From: Candidatus Omnitrophota bacterium
Lineage (GTDB): Bacteria; Omnitrophota; Gorgyraeia; JAFGHF01
Assembly (NCBI GenBank): GCA_024543015.1
Contig: JAMXCY010000008.1
Location: forward strand, 1-16,176
Direction: 5' to 3'
Length of the DNA stretch: 16,176 bases
In this document: piece by piece, positions 7,642 through 15,175 of the stretch
How the letters are laid out: each line of letters opens with the position of its first letter
How positions within the stretch are numbered: the first letter of the stretch is position 1
Notes under the pieces: model-generated
The model's database searches: none
What the model saw: the letters and a program-made list of their open reading frames with translations, nothing else
Told to the model about the DNA's origin: nothing
Translations under genes and position numbers: made by a program

Positions 7642-8355
7642 ATGCCTGGTAAAATGAATCTGGAGCTAAAGGTTGGCATCTTTGCTTTTATTGCTTTAAT
7701 AATCTTAACCATGGCTGTATTTTCTATCAGTGAAATCTATATCTTTCGCCCGGGTTACCTGATCAACGTATCTTTTGGCTTTGCCAGCGGCATTGACGTA
7801 GGGGCGACGGTAAGGGTAGCGGGAATCGGGGCTGGTGAGGTTGAAGACATAAATTTAAGCTATGACAAAGATAAAGGCCAGGCCGAAATTATACTTTCGG
7901 TCTGGATTGATAAGGACGTCAAGATTCCCCGCGACTCCCAGGCCCATGTCAACATCTTAGGACTTATTGGCGAGCGCTATTTAGAGATTATCCCGGGTGA
8001 AGATTATACTCATCCCTTAAAAGAAGGGGATACTTTAATCGGACGTAATCCTCTGTCTTCAGAGACGTTGATGGAAGCCGCCCATAAACTCGCTGAGAAC
8101 TTTGATCAGGTCTTGGATTCGGCAAATGAAGTTCTGGATGAAAATACAAGACAGGCCCTCAAAGAGACGATTCATAATTTTCGTGACCTCTCTTTGAGCC
8201 TGAAAGTCATTACCGGGCGCCTGGAGCGCGGTGAGGGCAAGCTCGGGGCGTGGCTTAAGCCCAAGAGAAGTTCTAAGAGAAAACCTAAAACTAAAAGTAC
8301 CGAAGTCAAAGAAGTTGAATCAACACAGAGCACGCAGAATTTTGGACCGAGATGA
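7642..8355 (+). CDS. mlaD: MlaD-type MCE-domain phospholipid transport protein
   Basis: 237-residue inner-membrane-anchored substrate-binding subunit. A membrane anchor lies at about 11-29. One MCE domain follows (about 38-118) with the expected pattern ASGIDVGATVRVAGIGAGEV and the closing GLIGERYLEI, where the pore-loop region of MlaD hexamers sits. A helical stretch (about 138-190) and GEGKLGAWL come next, a motif common after MCE domains. The tail (about 206-237) is very basic then polar (KPKRSSKRKPKTKS) and probably disordered. A strong SD AGGAGG (7631-7636) precedes the ATG, the best ribosome binding site in the operon, perhaps reflecting the need for six copies per complex. The stop overlaps the radA start as ATGA. 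Confidence 0.94.
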   Translation: MPGKMNLELKVGIFAFIALIILTMAVFSISEIYIFRPGYLINVSFGFASGIDVGATVRVAGIGAGEVEDINLSYDKDKGQAEIILSVWIDKDVKIPRDSQAHVNILGLIGERYLEIIPGEDYTHPLKEGDTLIGRNPLSSETLMEAAHKLAENFDQVLDSANEVLDENTRQALKETIHNFRDLSLSLKVITGRLERGEGKLGAWLKPKRSSKRKPKTKSTEVKEVESTQSTQNFGPR

Positions 8356-9716
8356 CTAAAGTAAAAACAGTATTTGTCTGCTCAGCCTGTGGCTATCAAT
8401 CCGCAAAGTGGCTGGGCAGGTGCCCGGATTGCAATAATTGGAATACCTTAGTAGAGGAAGCCCAGGTTCGGGAAAGTCGGCCTTCGCGCTATCAGTTTTC
8501 TCCTGCTAGTCCTCCTCAATCGCTTCTTGATGTTCCCACCTCAGAAGAGATGCGCCAACCCACTCAGATAAAAGAATTAGACCGGATTTTAGGCGGAGGC
8601 ATCGTCTCTGGTTCGGTGATTTTAGTGGGTGGAGAACCGGGTATTGGTAAATCCACAATTCTGCTTCAGGTCTCCAATAAACTAGCTGCTTCTTCTCAGA
8701 GAGTACTTTATGTCAGCGCAGAAGAATCGATTCGCCAAACTAAACTGCGAGCCACCAGGCTTGGGGAGATCCCTAAGAATTTATATATAGTCAGCGAAAC
8801 CAACGTGGAGTTAATTGCCGAGTATATCAAGAAGTATTCTCCAGCAATAGTAGTGATTGATTCTATTCAGGTGATGTCTAGCCCAAACTTAACCTCTGCC
8901 CCCGGTAGCGTCAGTCAGGTCAGGGAATGTGCCGCCTATCTTACCGCAGTTGCCAAATCAAGTAACATTCCTATATTTTTAATTGGACACATAACTAAAG
9001 AAGGTTTTCTTGCCGGCCCGCGTGTTTTGGAACATATGGTTGATACCGTGCTTTATTTTGAAGGCCAAAGGCACACTTCTTTTAGAATTTTAAGGGCAGT
9101 AAAAAATAGATTCGGCTCAACCAATGAAATTGGTGTGTTTCAAATGACCGCAGAAGGATTGGTAGAGGTTAATAATCCTTCGCAGTTGCTTCTGTCTGAG
9201 CGGTCGAAAAAAGCCTGTGGTTCTGTAGTGGTGCCTTGTATTGAAGGAACCCGCCCGCTTTTAGTAGAAGTTCAGGCCCTGGTCAGCCGTTCAAACCTGG
9301 CCATGCCCCGACGGTGGTGTTCGGGAGTAGACTACAACCGGATTGCCCTTTTAATCGCGGTCTTGGAAAAGCGCGTAGGCCTAAACTTGGGCAGCCAGGA
9401 CATTTTTATCAATGTAGTCGGAGGGGTCAAGATTCAAGAGCCGGCAATAGACTTAGCTGTTGCTTTGGCTTGTGCTTCGAGCTTTAAAGACGTACCGGTT
9501 GATGAAGAAAGTGTTGTCCTGGGCGAGGTGGGATTAAGTGCCGAGGTACGCGCGGTAACGCAGCCTGAAAGTCGGATATTAGAGGCCCAGAGACTCGGGT
9601 TTAAACATTGCATTATTGCCAAAAATAATCTTAAAGACTTAAAGACTAAGTTTGAGATTGAGCTAATCGGGGTAGAGACGGTAAAAGATGCCCTGGAGGC
9701 AGCATTAAAGAGATGA
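8352..9716 (+). CDS. radA: DNA repair protein RadA (Sms)
   Basis: 454 residues, normal length. Bacterial RadA is a RecA-like branch-migration ATPase/helicase acting with RecA in recombinational repair. In order: C4 zinc finger (C10/C13/C24/C27 in CSACGYQSAKWLGRCPDC), Walker A GEPGIGKST (94-102), Walker B IVVIDSIQ (166-173), the RadA-specific KNRFG motif (251-255), and a C-terminal Lon-like domain (about 275-454) with EPAIDLAVALA and GEVGLSAEVR. Start ATG overlaps the mlaD stop by 4 nt and the stop overlaps the pfkA start by 4 nt. In Firmicutes radA directly follows clpC; here four lipid-transport genes separate them. Not a Lon protease: the AAA part is RecA-type. Confidence 0.97.
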   Translation: MTKVKTVFVCSACGYQSAKWLGRCPDCNNWNTLVEEAQVRESRPSRYQFSPASPPQSLLDVPTSEEMRQPTQIKELDRILGGGIVSGSVILVGGEPGIGKSTILLQVSNKLAASSQRVLYVSAEESIRQTKLRATRLGEIPKNLYIVSETNVELIAEYIKKYSPAIVVIDSIQVMSSPNLTSAPGSVSQVRECAAYLTAVAKSSNIPIFLIGHITKEGFLAGPRVLEHMVDTVLYFEGQRHTSFRILRAVKNRFGSTNEIGVFQMTAEGLVEVNNPSQLLLSERSKKACGSVVVPCIEGTRPLLVEVQALVSRSNLAMPRRWCSGVDYNRIALLIAVLEKRVGLNLGSQDIFINVVGGVKIQEPAIDLAVALACASSFKDVPVDEESVVLGEVGLSAEVRAVTQPESRILEAQRLGFKHCIIAKNNLKDLKTKFEIELIGVETVKDALEAALKR

Positions 9717-10681
9717 AGGTTAAAAGAATAGGTGTATTAACTAGTGGTGGTGATTGCTCGGGGATGAATGCCTGCATCCGCAGTGTGGTTAGGACTGCCA
9801 TATTTAAGGGCTTAGAAGTTTATGGTATTTTTAAAGGCTATCAGGGTTTGGTTGACAACGAGATTAAATTACTCAACCGTCGTTCTGTTTCCAATATCTT
9901 GAGCCACGGAGGCACCATTCTCAAGACCGCGCGCTGTCCTGAATTTAAGACTAAAACCGGTCAGAAAAAAGCCGTGGCGGCAATGAAAGAGAATGGCCTG
10001 GATGGTTTAATTGTAATTGGCGGAGACGGTTCTTTTCGTGGCGCGCATATCCTTTGGCAGAGGTGGAGAATCCCTGTTATCGGAGTACCGGCTACGATCG
10101 ACAATGATATTAACGGTACAGATTTTACTGTCGGTGATGATACAGCGGTGGATACTGCCCTTTTTGCGGTAGACAAGATAAGGGATACCGCCACTTCTTT
10201 AGAGAGAATATTCGTTGTTGAGGTAATGGGCAGAAATTCAGGTTATATTGCACTGCAGGTTGCTCTTGCTGGAGGGGCAGAAGACGTTATTATTCCTGAA
10301 AGGCAGTATAAGATAGATAGAATGTGTGCCGATATTCGTAGAGGACACAAAAAGGGTAAGCTTAGTTGGATAATTATCGTGGCCGAGGGGGCAGCGTCAG
10401 CTGCTGAGATAGCCAAAAAGATTAATAAGAAAACCGGTTTTGAGACCAGGGTTACTGTTTTAGGACACGTTCAAAGGGGTGGCTCTCCTTCGGCAGATGA
10501 CCGTGTCTTAGCTACGCAATTGGGAGCAAAAGCAGTGGAACTTTTATCTGACGGCCAGACGGATAAAATGGCGGGGATAGTTAATAATCGCGTCAAGGCT
10601 GTGCCGTTAAGTTACGCAATAAAGAACAAGAAAGTCAATACCGGTATTTTTTACCGGCTAATCCGCATCTTAGCGCGTTAG
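9713..10681 (+). CDS. pfkA: ATP-dependent 6-phosphofructokinase
   Basis: 322-residue group A phosphofructokinase, phosphorylating fructose 6-phosphate to fructose 1,6-bisphosphate. The GGD near the N terminus (12-14), GGDGS (103-107), PATIDND (126-132, catalytic base D130), MGR (172-174) for substrate binding and LGHVQRGGSPSADDR (250-264) are all present. Glycine at 106 rather than aspartate, and alanine rather than lysine at 127, point to ATP rather than pyrophosphate as phosphoryl donor; this is read from known family determinants. The N-terminal loop reads GGDCSGMNAC instead of the E. coli GGDAPGMNAA. It starts within the radA stop (ATGA) and is followed by the aldolase acting on its product after 15 nt, making a glycolytic pair. 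Confidence 0.93.
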   Translation: MKVKRIGVLTSGGDCSGMNACIRSVVRTAIFKGLEVYGIFKGYQGLVDNEIKLLNRRSVSNILSHGGTILKTARCPEFKTKTGQKKAVAAMKENGLDGLIVIGGDGSFRGAHILWQRWRIPVIGVPATIDNDINGTDFTVGDDTAVDTALFAVDKIRDTATSLERIFVVEVMGRNSGYIALQVALAGGAEDVIIPERQYKIDRMCADIRRGHKKGKLSWIIIVAEGAASAAEIAKKINKKTGFETRVTVLGHVQRGGSPSADDRVLATQLGAKAVELLSDGQTDKMAGIVNNRVKAVPLSYAIKNKKVNTGIFYRLIRILAR

Positions 10682-10696
10682 AAGGGAGTCTCGAGA

Positions 10697-12100
10697 TTGC
10701 TTTACAAAGATACAAAAGACTTAGTGGAGAAGACAAAAAGTGCGCTGCGCATTTCTGGCGATAGCGTAAAAGTAGAAGATGAGGCTAAACTTAAAACAAA
10801 GATTATTGATCAGTTAGTCTATAATCTCTGCCTTAATGAAGATCAGGCGCTAAAGTCAAGTTGTGCTTGGGTTATCTGGGAGGCCTCAGCCGATTTAGGC
10901 ATTTATTCTTCATCTATTCAAGGGCTTTACGAAGCTAAGGGCCAAGGAAAATACAGCAAGGTTACGGTTCCGGCTGTCAATATTAGAGGATTAACTTATG
11001 ACGTGGCCCGGGCCTTGTTCAAGACGGCAATACAGGCTAAATCTCTAACTTTGATTTTTGAGATTGCTAAATCGGAAATAGAATACACCTTCCAGAGGCC
11101 AAAAGAGTATATGGCAACTTGTTTAGCAGCGGCAGTTAAGGAAGGTTTTAGAGGCCCGCTATTTGTGCAGGGAGACCATTTTCAGCTTAAGGCTAAGAAT
11201 TTCTTCCTTAAAAATGCCGAAGAAGAGGTGACTAGTGTCAAAGAACTGATTCAGGAGGCAATAGAGGGCGGATTTTACAATATTGATATTGATAGTTCCA
11301 CGCTTGTGGATTTACGCAAAGAAACTTTAGATGAACAACAATTGAATAATTATGATGTTTGTGCAAAATTAACTGCTTTTATCAGAAAGATCCAGCCTGA
11401 AGGGGTAATGGTATCCGTAGGCGGTGAGATTGGCGAGGTAGGTAAGAAAAATACCACACCTGAGGAATTCCATGCCTTTATGAAAGGCTACAAAAAACAG
11501 CTGGATACATATGGAAAAGACTTAACAGGAATTAGTAAGATTAGCATTCAGACTGGCACCGCCCATGGCGGGGTAGTCTTACCCGATGGAAGCATTGCCA
11601 AGGTAAGTTTGGATTTTGATGCTCTGGGTAAGGTTTCTCAGATTGCCCGTCAGGATTACGGGATAAGTGGAGCTGTGCAACACGGGGCTTCCACACTTCC
11701 CGATGATGCCTTCCATCATTTTCCGGAGACAGAGACCGCTGAGGTGCATCTGGCCACAGGATTTCAGAATAGTATTTATGAGAGCAAGCATTTCCCGGCC
11801 GATTTAAGAGAGAAAATTTATACTTGGCTTAAAGAGAATTGCGCCGCCGACAGAAAAGAAGGAATGACGGACGATCAGTTTATCTACAAGACACGCAAGA
11901 AGGGTTTTGGTCAGTTTAAGAAGGAGCTTATGGATTTACCGCAAGATGCGCGTGATGCTATCAGCGGGGAATTAGAAGAGAAGTTCAAGTTTCTGTTTCA
12001 AAAATTAAATGCAGGCAATACAGCTGCCTTAGTCAATAAGTATGTCCACCCGACCCGCATCAAAAAACCCATTCCCGATCCCCTAGCCCAATCTTTATAA
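10697..12100 (+). CDS. Long, divergent class II (metal-dependent) fructose-bisphosphate aldolase-like protein
   Basis: 467 residues, clearly longer than the usual 280-360 of class II aldolases. The TTG start at 10697 is supported by AAGGGAG at 10682-10688, 8 nt upstream. Residues 1-88 have no match I recognise. The aldolase core starts at VPAVNIRGLTYDVARAL (91-107). Candidate catalytic and metal sites are in family order: QGDHFQ (D160 acid/base, H161 metal), IDIDSS (196-201), GGEIGEVG (E244), GTAHGG (H290 metal), and VQHGASTLPD (H329 metal, equivalent to the HGGSG loop). The C terminus (about 370-467) is another helical extension. Its place directly after pfkA supports cleavage of fructose 1,6-bisphosphate; a tagatose- or other ketose-bisphosphate aldolase is possible. 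Nothing suggests a frameshift. The gene ends the long plus-strand operon. Confidence 0.82.
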   Translation: MLYKDTKDLVEKTKSALRISGDSVKVEDEAKLKTKIIDQLVYNLCLNEDQALKSSCAWVIWEASADLGIYSSSIQGLYEAKGQGKYSKVTVPAVNIRGLTYDVARALFKTAIQAKSLTLIFEIAKSEIEYTFQRPKEYMATCLAAAVKEGFRGPLFVQGDHFQLKAKNFFLKNAEEEVTSVKELIQEAIEGGFYNIDIDSSTLVDLRKETLDEQQLNNYDVCAKLTAFIRKIQPEGVMVSVGGEIGEVGKKNTTPEEFHAFMKGYKKQLDTYGKDLTGISKISIQTGTAHGGVVLPDGSIAKVSLDFDALGKVSQIARQDYGISGAVQHGASTLPDDAFHHFPETETAEVHLATGFQNSIYESKHFPADLREKIYTWLKENCAADRKEGMTDDQFIYKTRKKGFGQFKKELMDLPQDARDAISGELEEKFKFLFQKLNAGNTAALVNKYVHPTRIKKPIPDPLAQSL

Positions 12101-12115
12101 TTCCTAATGTTGAGT

Positions 12116-12134
12116 GTTGAAGCTTAGCCTCAAC
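12116..12134. repeat. 19-nt near-palindromic repeat, copy 1
   Basis: GTTGAAGCTTAGCCTCAAC lies in the 65-nt gap between the convergent aldolase and lptG genes. The arms GTTGA/TCAAC pair, with an A-C mismatch and then a short GC pairing inside. A second perfect 7-bp pairing is possible with TGTTGAG (12108-12114) and CTCAACA (12129-12135). It matches the copy at 14396-14414 in 18 of 19 positions, differing only at the central base. It might fold in RNA from either strand, but no T-run follows directly, so it is not a clear intrinsic terminator. A TTTTT run lies at 12149-12153. Confidence 0.75.
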
Positions 12135-12165
12135 AGACTAATTTGGCATTTTTGGCAAAAGAGCC

Positions 12166-13257
12166 CTATTTTGAGGTGCGGCGCATCAACATTATCGCCA
12201 CAGAGGTAAACAGGATATTGGCAAACCAGGCAGATAAAAGAGGCGGCAGCGTGCCATACTCACCCAGTGTGCGGCTTAAATTAGTTATGCTAAAATAAAA
12301 AAAGACAATCAGTATACATAAGCCAAGACTGGCTATCTTTCCTGTACCTTGGGTGGAGAGGGCAAAGGGAATACCTAAGAAGATAATTACCAGGCTGATA
12401 AAAGGAAAAGAGATCTTATAGTGTAATTCTACCAATAGCTTCTGCACAATTTTAGCTGTGCTTCCGGAGAGCCGTTTAATATAATCTTTTAGTTGCTTAA
12501 GGTCCATAAATTCAGCTGAAGACTCCCGTCTTAAGAAGTCCTTAGGCGTCTCTTCTATATCCAGCAGCATCTTTTTGGCAAAATAAGGCTCATCTATTAC
12601 TTGCCCCAGGTTATTAAAATTGTAAACGACGCAGTCATAAAATTCCCACCGGTTGTTTTTCCATACTGCCTCTTTGGCTTGAATCTTTGCGGTAACACGT
12701 TCATCCTCGTCCTGCTCTAAAATTGTTATTTCTTTAAGGCGGTTATCTTGAGGGTAGAACTGATAGACATGGATCAGACGATTGTGTGCTGCATAAAGGG
12801 CGACATTTGTTATTATGCGCTTCTCAGACACTTTCTTATCCGTGCTTAAATATTCTTCTTTAATAGTGGTAGAGATAAGATTAGCACGGGGGACGAGTTC
12901 AACATTAATTAGCAGTGTAGCAATGCTAATAATTAATCCCAGGAAAAAGAAGGGAAGAGCTAACCTCCAGATATTCATACCGCTGGCTTTTAACGCTAAG
13001 ACTTCATTGTATTTGCTCAAGTCTCCCAATACATAAAGGGTAGATAAAAGTGCAGCTACTGGGGCTGTATGCACGAAGATGATAGGCAGGAATGTTAAGT
13101 AATACTTGAGCATTATTCGCCAGTCCACGTGTTGTTTGAGAATGTCTTCCATCCGGCTGCAGAGGTCGATAATAATAAACAGAGAAATGAATATAGTCAG
13201 GCAGGCAATAAAGGGTAGGACGAACTCTCTGGCTACATAGCGGTCGATTATTTTCAT
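12166..13257 (-). CDS. lptG: LptG-type LPS export ABC transporter permease
   Basis: 363-residue permease of the LptF/LptG family, which with LptF and the ATPase LptB extracts LPS from the outer leaflet of the inner membrane and passes it to the Lpt bridge. The N-terminal MKIIDRYVAREFVLPF resembles LptG starts. Three N-terminal membrane segments (about 15-33, 53-75, 97-118), a periplasmic beta-jellyroll region (about 125-265) and three C-terminal segments (about 275-355) give the standard layout. The cytoplasmic coupling helix YNEVLALKASGMNIWRLALP (83-102) is well kept. The ATG is preceded by AGGAAG (13265-13270 on the plus strand), 7 nt away, and follows the lptF stop by 13 nt. No lptB, lptC or lptA is adjacent. 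Confidence 0.9.
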   Translation of the reverse strand: MKIIDRYVAREFVLPFIACLTIFISLFIIIDLCSRMEDILKQHVDWRIMLKYYLTFLPIIFVHTAPVAALLSTLYVLGDLSKYNEVLALKASGMNIWRLALPFFFLGLIISIATLLINVELVPRANLISTTIKEEYLSTDKKVSEKRIITNVALYAAHNRLIHVYQFYPQDNRLKEITILEQDEDERVTAKIQAKEAVWKNNRWEFYDCVVYNFNNLGQVIDEPYFAKKMLLDIEETPKDFLRRESSAEFMDLKQLKDYIKRLSGSTAKIVQKLLVELHYKISFPFISLVIIFLGIPFALSTQGTGKIASLGLCILIVFFYFSITNLSRTLGEYGTLPPLLSAWFANILFTSVAIMLMRRTSK

Positions 13258-13270
13258 CCTTCGGCTTCCT

Positions 13271-14374
13271 TTATCTTTTCATTGTTTGCAGAATCAAAAT
13301 CAGGCCGATACAGGTTAAAACAATGTTGGAAAGCCATACACCCAGGCCCGGATAAATGAAACCTCTGATAGAAAGCACCTCACCAGCGAGAAAGAGGATG
13401 TAATAGACAACAAATACTCCGATGCTTAAGCCAATGCCTACAAATCTTTCCCGCCTTCTTGTCCAGATGGCTAAAGGCAGGCCCATCAGCACAAAGGTGA
13501 GGCTGGAAAAGGCAAAAGAAAGCTTCTTGTTTATCTCGGTAATAACGGGGCTGGTATCTTCTATTTTATCTTTTGTTAATTGCCGTATCTGCTGACGTAG
13601 TTCCCGGATACTCATATCCTTTAGTTTTTTCTGAAGATTTTGTTCTCCGCTTGAGACATTCAAAGTCAGATAATAGGTCTTGAAGTTGAGCTTATAAAAA
13701 CTATTGGGGTCTTTAGAGTTTGGCTCGTCGCTTGAGCCGTTAATTAATTTAAGTTTTACGATATCTTTCTTCGGCAGCGGCAGAAATTCGCCCTGATTAG
13801 CAATAATTGTGCGCGTGGGTTTTCCTTCCTGAGGTTGATAAATCCTGATGTTAGAAAGTTTTTTCCCCTGAATTCCGTAAATAAAGATAATGTAATCTTG
13901 GAAAGTCCTGATGAATGTGCCTTCCTCTAAAAAGGCAGCAGGACTTTTAAAGCCAATCTTCTTAATAATCTTTCTGATGGCAAAGTCAGCATTGGGCTTA
14001 ATTCTGTCATTAAGCGGAATGGAAGCCAAACTAATAATCAGCCCCACTATAATTATGGGAAAGCATAACTTATACAGGTTGATGCCGCTGGCCTGAATAG
14101 CTACGATTTCATTATCAGCAGAAAGCCGTCCGATCACCAACAATGTGGCCATAAGTATAGACAGCGGTATAGCCCAGGAAAGCAGATTGGGCAGCTGAAG
14201 TAAAATAAGCTTAACTATTCGGGTTAAGCTTACGCCTTTGCCAATTATCAGACTGAAAATATTGGATTTACCTACGAACATCGTGACCATGAGCATTACA
14301 AAAATGAGGACAGACAAAGATAGAATAAATGGCAAAAACAACTCTTTTAACAAATATTTCCTAAGTATCTTCAC
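13271..14374 (-). CDS. lptF: LptF-type LPS export ABC transporter permease
   Basis: 367-residue partner of LptG. Membrane segments lie at about 13-34, 53-80 and 103-120, a periplasmic beta-rich domain at about 125-270, and three more segments at about 283-363. The coupling-helix region NEIVAIQASGINLYKLCFP (88-106) parallels that of LptG. The start is GTG (14374-14372), with AAGGA (14383-14387 on the plus strand) 8 nt upstream; no better ATG is seen. It is the first of the two permease genes in transcription order, which is typical for lptF. The 48-nt gap to comF holds the second palindromic repeat. LptF versus LptG is assigned from gene order and N-terminal likeness. Confidence 0.88.
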   Translation of the reverse strand: MKILRKYLLKELFLPFILSLSVLIFVMLMVTMFVGKSNIFSLIIGKGVSLTRIVKLILLQLPNLLSWAIPLSILMATLLVIGRLSADNEIVAIQASGINLYKLCFPIIIVGLIISLASIPLNDRIKPNADFAIRKIIKKIGFKSPAAFLEEGTFIRTFQDYIIFIYGIQGKKLSNIRIYQPQEGKPTRTIIANQGEFLPLPKKDIVKLKLINGSSDEPNSKDPNSFYKLNFKTYYLTLNVSSGEQNLQKKLKDMSIRELRQQIRQLTKDKIEDTSPVITEINKKLSFAFSSLTFVLMGLPLAIWTRRRERFVGIGLSIGVFVVYYILFLAGEVLSIRGFIYPGLGVWLSNIVLTCIGLILILQTMKR

Positions 14375-14395
14375 CCTGTTTTTCCTTTAAGTTTG

Positions 14396-14414
14396 GTTGA
14401 AGCTAAGCCTCAAC
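14396..14414. repeat. 19-nt near-palindromic repeat, copy 2
   Basis: GTTGAAGCTAAGCCTCAAC lies in the 48-nt gap between the comF stop and the lptF start. The flanks extend the pairing to TGGTTGA (14394-14400) and TCAACCA (14410-14416), giving a 7-bp stem plus an inner GC/GC pair closing a TAA loop. It differs from copy 1 (12116-12134) only at the central base. In the comF-lptF-lptG transcript it would form a hairpin just upstream of the lptF ribosome binding site; no U-tract follows on either strand, so it is not a simple terminator. Confidence 0.78.
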
Positions 14415-14422
14415 CAGATCTA

Positions 14423-15148
14423 TTAACTCCGAGCCAAAGAAAGCACATCTACCCTGTTTGCTCCTGCTCTAACTAGCACTTTGGCGCACTCATTTACCGT
14501 GGCGCCGGTCGTAAAGACATCGTCCACTAATAAAATATTTTTATTATTCACCAGCCGGGCATTCTTAACCTTGAAGGCGTCTTGCACGTTCTTTAGCCTT
14601 TGGGCCTGAGAAAGGTTAACCTGGGCCGGCCCGGATTTGATTCTCATCAGCTGTTTATCCAAAACCGGCTTTGTAAAGGCGCAACTTAGAGCTTTTGCTA
14701 AAAGATTTGCCTGGTTAAACTGTCTCTGGCGCTGTTTTACCCTGTGCAAGGGTACAGGCAAGATTAAATCTACCTTCTTCATATCTAAAGAGCTGCGTGC
14801 AAAAGCAACCATCAATTTACTTAAGGGTTTAAGCAGTGATAGTTTATTTCTATATTTAAACAGATGGATACATTCTTTAATCACACCATCATATATACAG
14901 GCAGAGCGGGCAGATTTGAAGAAATATGATGATATCCGGCAATCCTTGCAGGCAAAGCTTAGATTTTGGCTTTTTGCCGGCAGCTGCCTCCCGCAAGCTT
15001 GGCAAAAGGGTGGTTGATTAAACTCTATTTTTTTCCAGCACGCCGTACATAACGGTTTGTCGCTTAAAGGGCTTAAAGGCACCCCGCATATTAAGCAGGA
15101 TAAAGGATAGATTAAGTTGAGGAAATTCCTAAACACAGTGCTTATCAA
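14423..15148 (-). CDS. comF: ComF-family double zinc-ribbon phosphoribosyltransferase-like protein
   Basis: Up to 241 residues. The N terminus has two C4 zinc ribbons (C18/C21/C34/C37 and C49/C52/C67/C70); the C-terminal half is a type I phosphoribosyltransferase fold with the PRPP-binding loop LLVDDVFTTGAT (206-217, acidic pair D209/D210). ILPVPLHRVKQRQRQFNQA is the usual ComF block. ComF proteins take part in DNA uptake and natural transformation in competent bacteria; elsewhere (GntX) the role is unclear. The outer start is TTG (15148-15146), but the last two bases of a strong -10 element fall in that codon, so the GTG at 15136-15134 (giving VFRNFLNLIYP) is a better start if that promoter is used. 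It heads a minus-strand operon with lptF and lptG. Confidence 0.92.
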   Translation of the reverse strand: MISTVFRNFLNLIYPLSCLICGVPLSPLSDKPLCTACWKKIEFNQPPFCQACGRQLPAKSQNLSFACKDCRISSYFFKSARSACIYDGVIKECIHLFKYRNKLSLLKPLSKLMVAFARSSLDMKKVDLILPVPLHRVKQRQRQFNQANLLAKALSCAFTKPVLDKQLMRIKSGPAQVNLSQAQRLKNVQDAFKVKNARLVNNKNILLVDDVFTTGATVNECAKVLVRAGANRVDVLSLARS

Positions 15149-15175
15149 TATACCATTATCTCAAGCCCCTGTCAA
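15147..15175 (-). promoter_or_regulatory. Sigma70-type promoter with extended -10 for comF-lptF-lptG
   Basis: On the minus strand, TTGACA (15175-15170) is followed by exactly 17 nt and TATATT (15152-15147). TGG immediately before TATATT gives the extended -10 TGn. The -35 is a perfect consensus match and the -10 matches five of six. A start of transcription would be expected near 15141-15139, inside the 5' end of the longest comF reading frame, leaving only a few bases before the GTG at 15136. This is the best promoter in the window. Confidence 0.8.

Noticed and set aside
12101..12165. Possible bidirectional intrinsic terminator between the convergent aldolase and lptG genes
   Set aside because: A hairpin can form (TGTTGAG/CTCAACA), but no T-run follows directly on either strand; the TTTTT at 12149-12153 is too far from the stem. 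It is listed as a repeat only.
14394..14416. Intrinsic terminator after comF
   Set aside because: A good stem exists, but the downstream minus-strand sequence is A-rich and leads straight into the lptF ribosome binding site, so termination there is not supported.
14637..15017. 126-codon plus-strand open frame inside comF
   Set aside because: It is antisense to a clear ComF with two zinc ribbons and a PRPP loop; its translation shows no recognisable family pattern.
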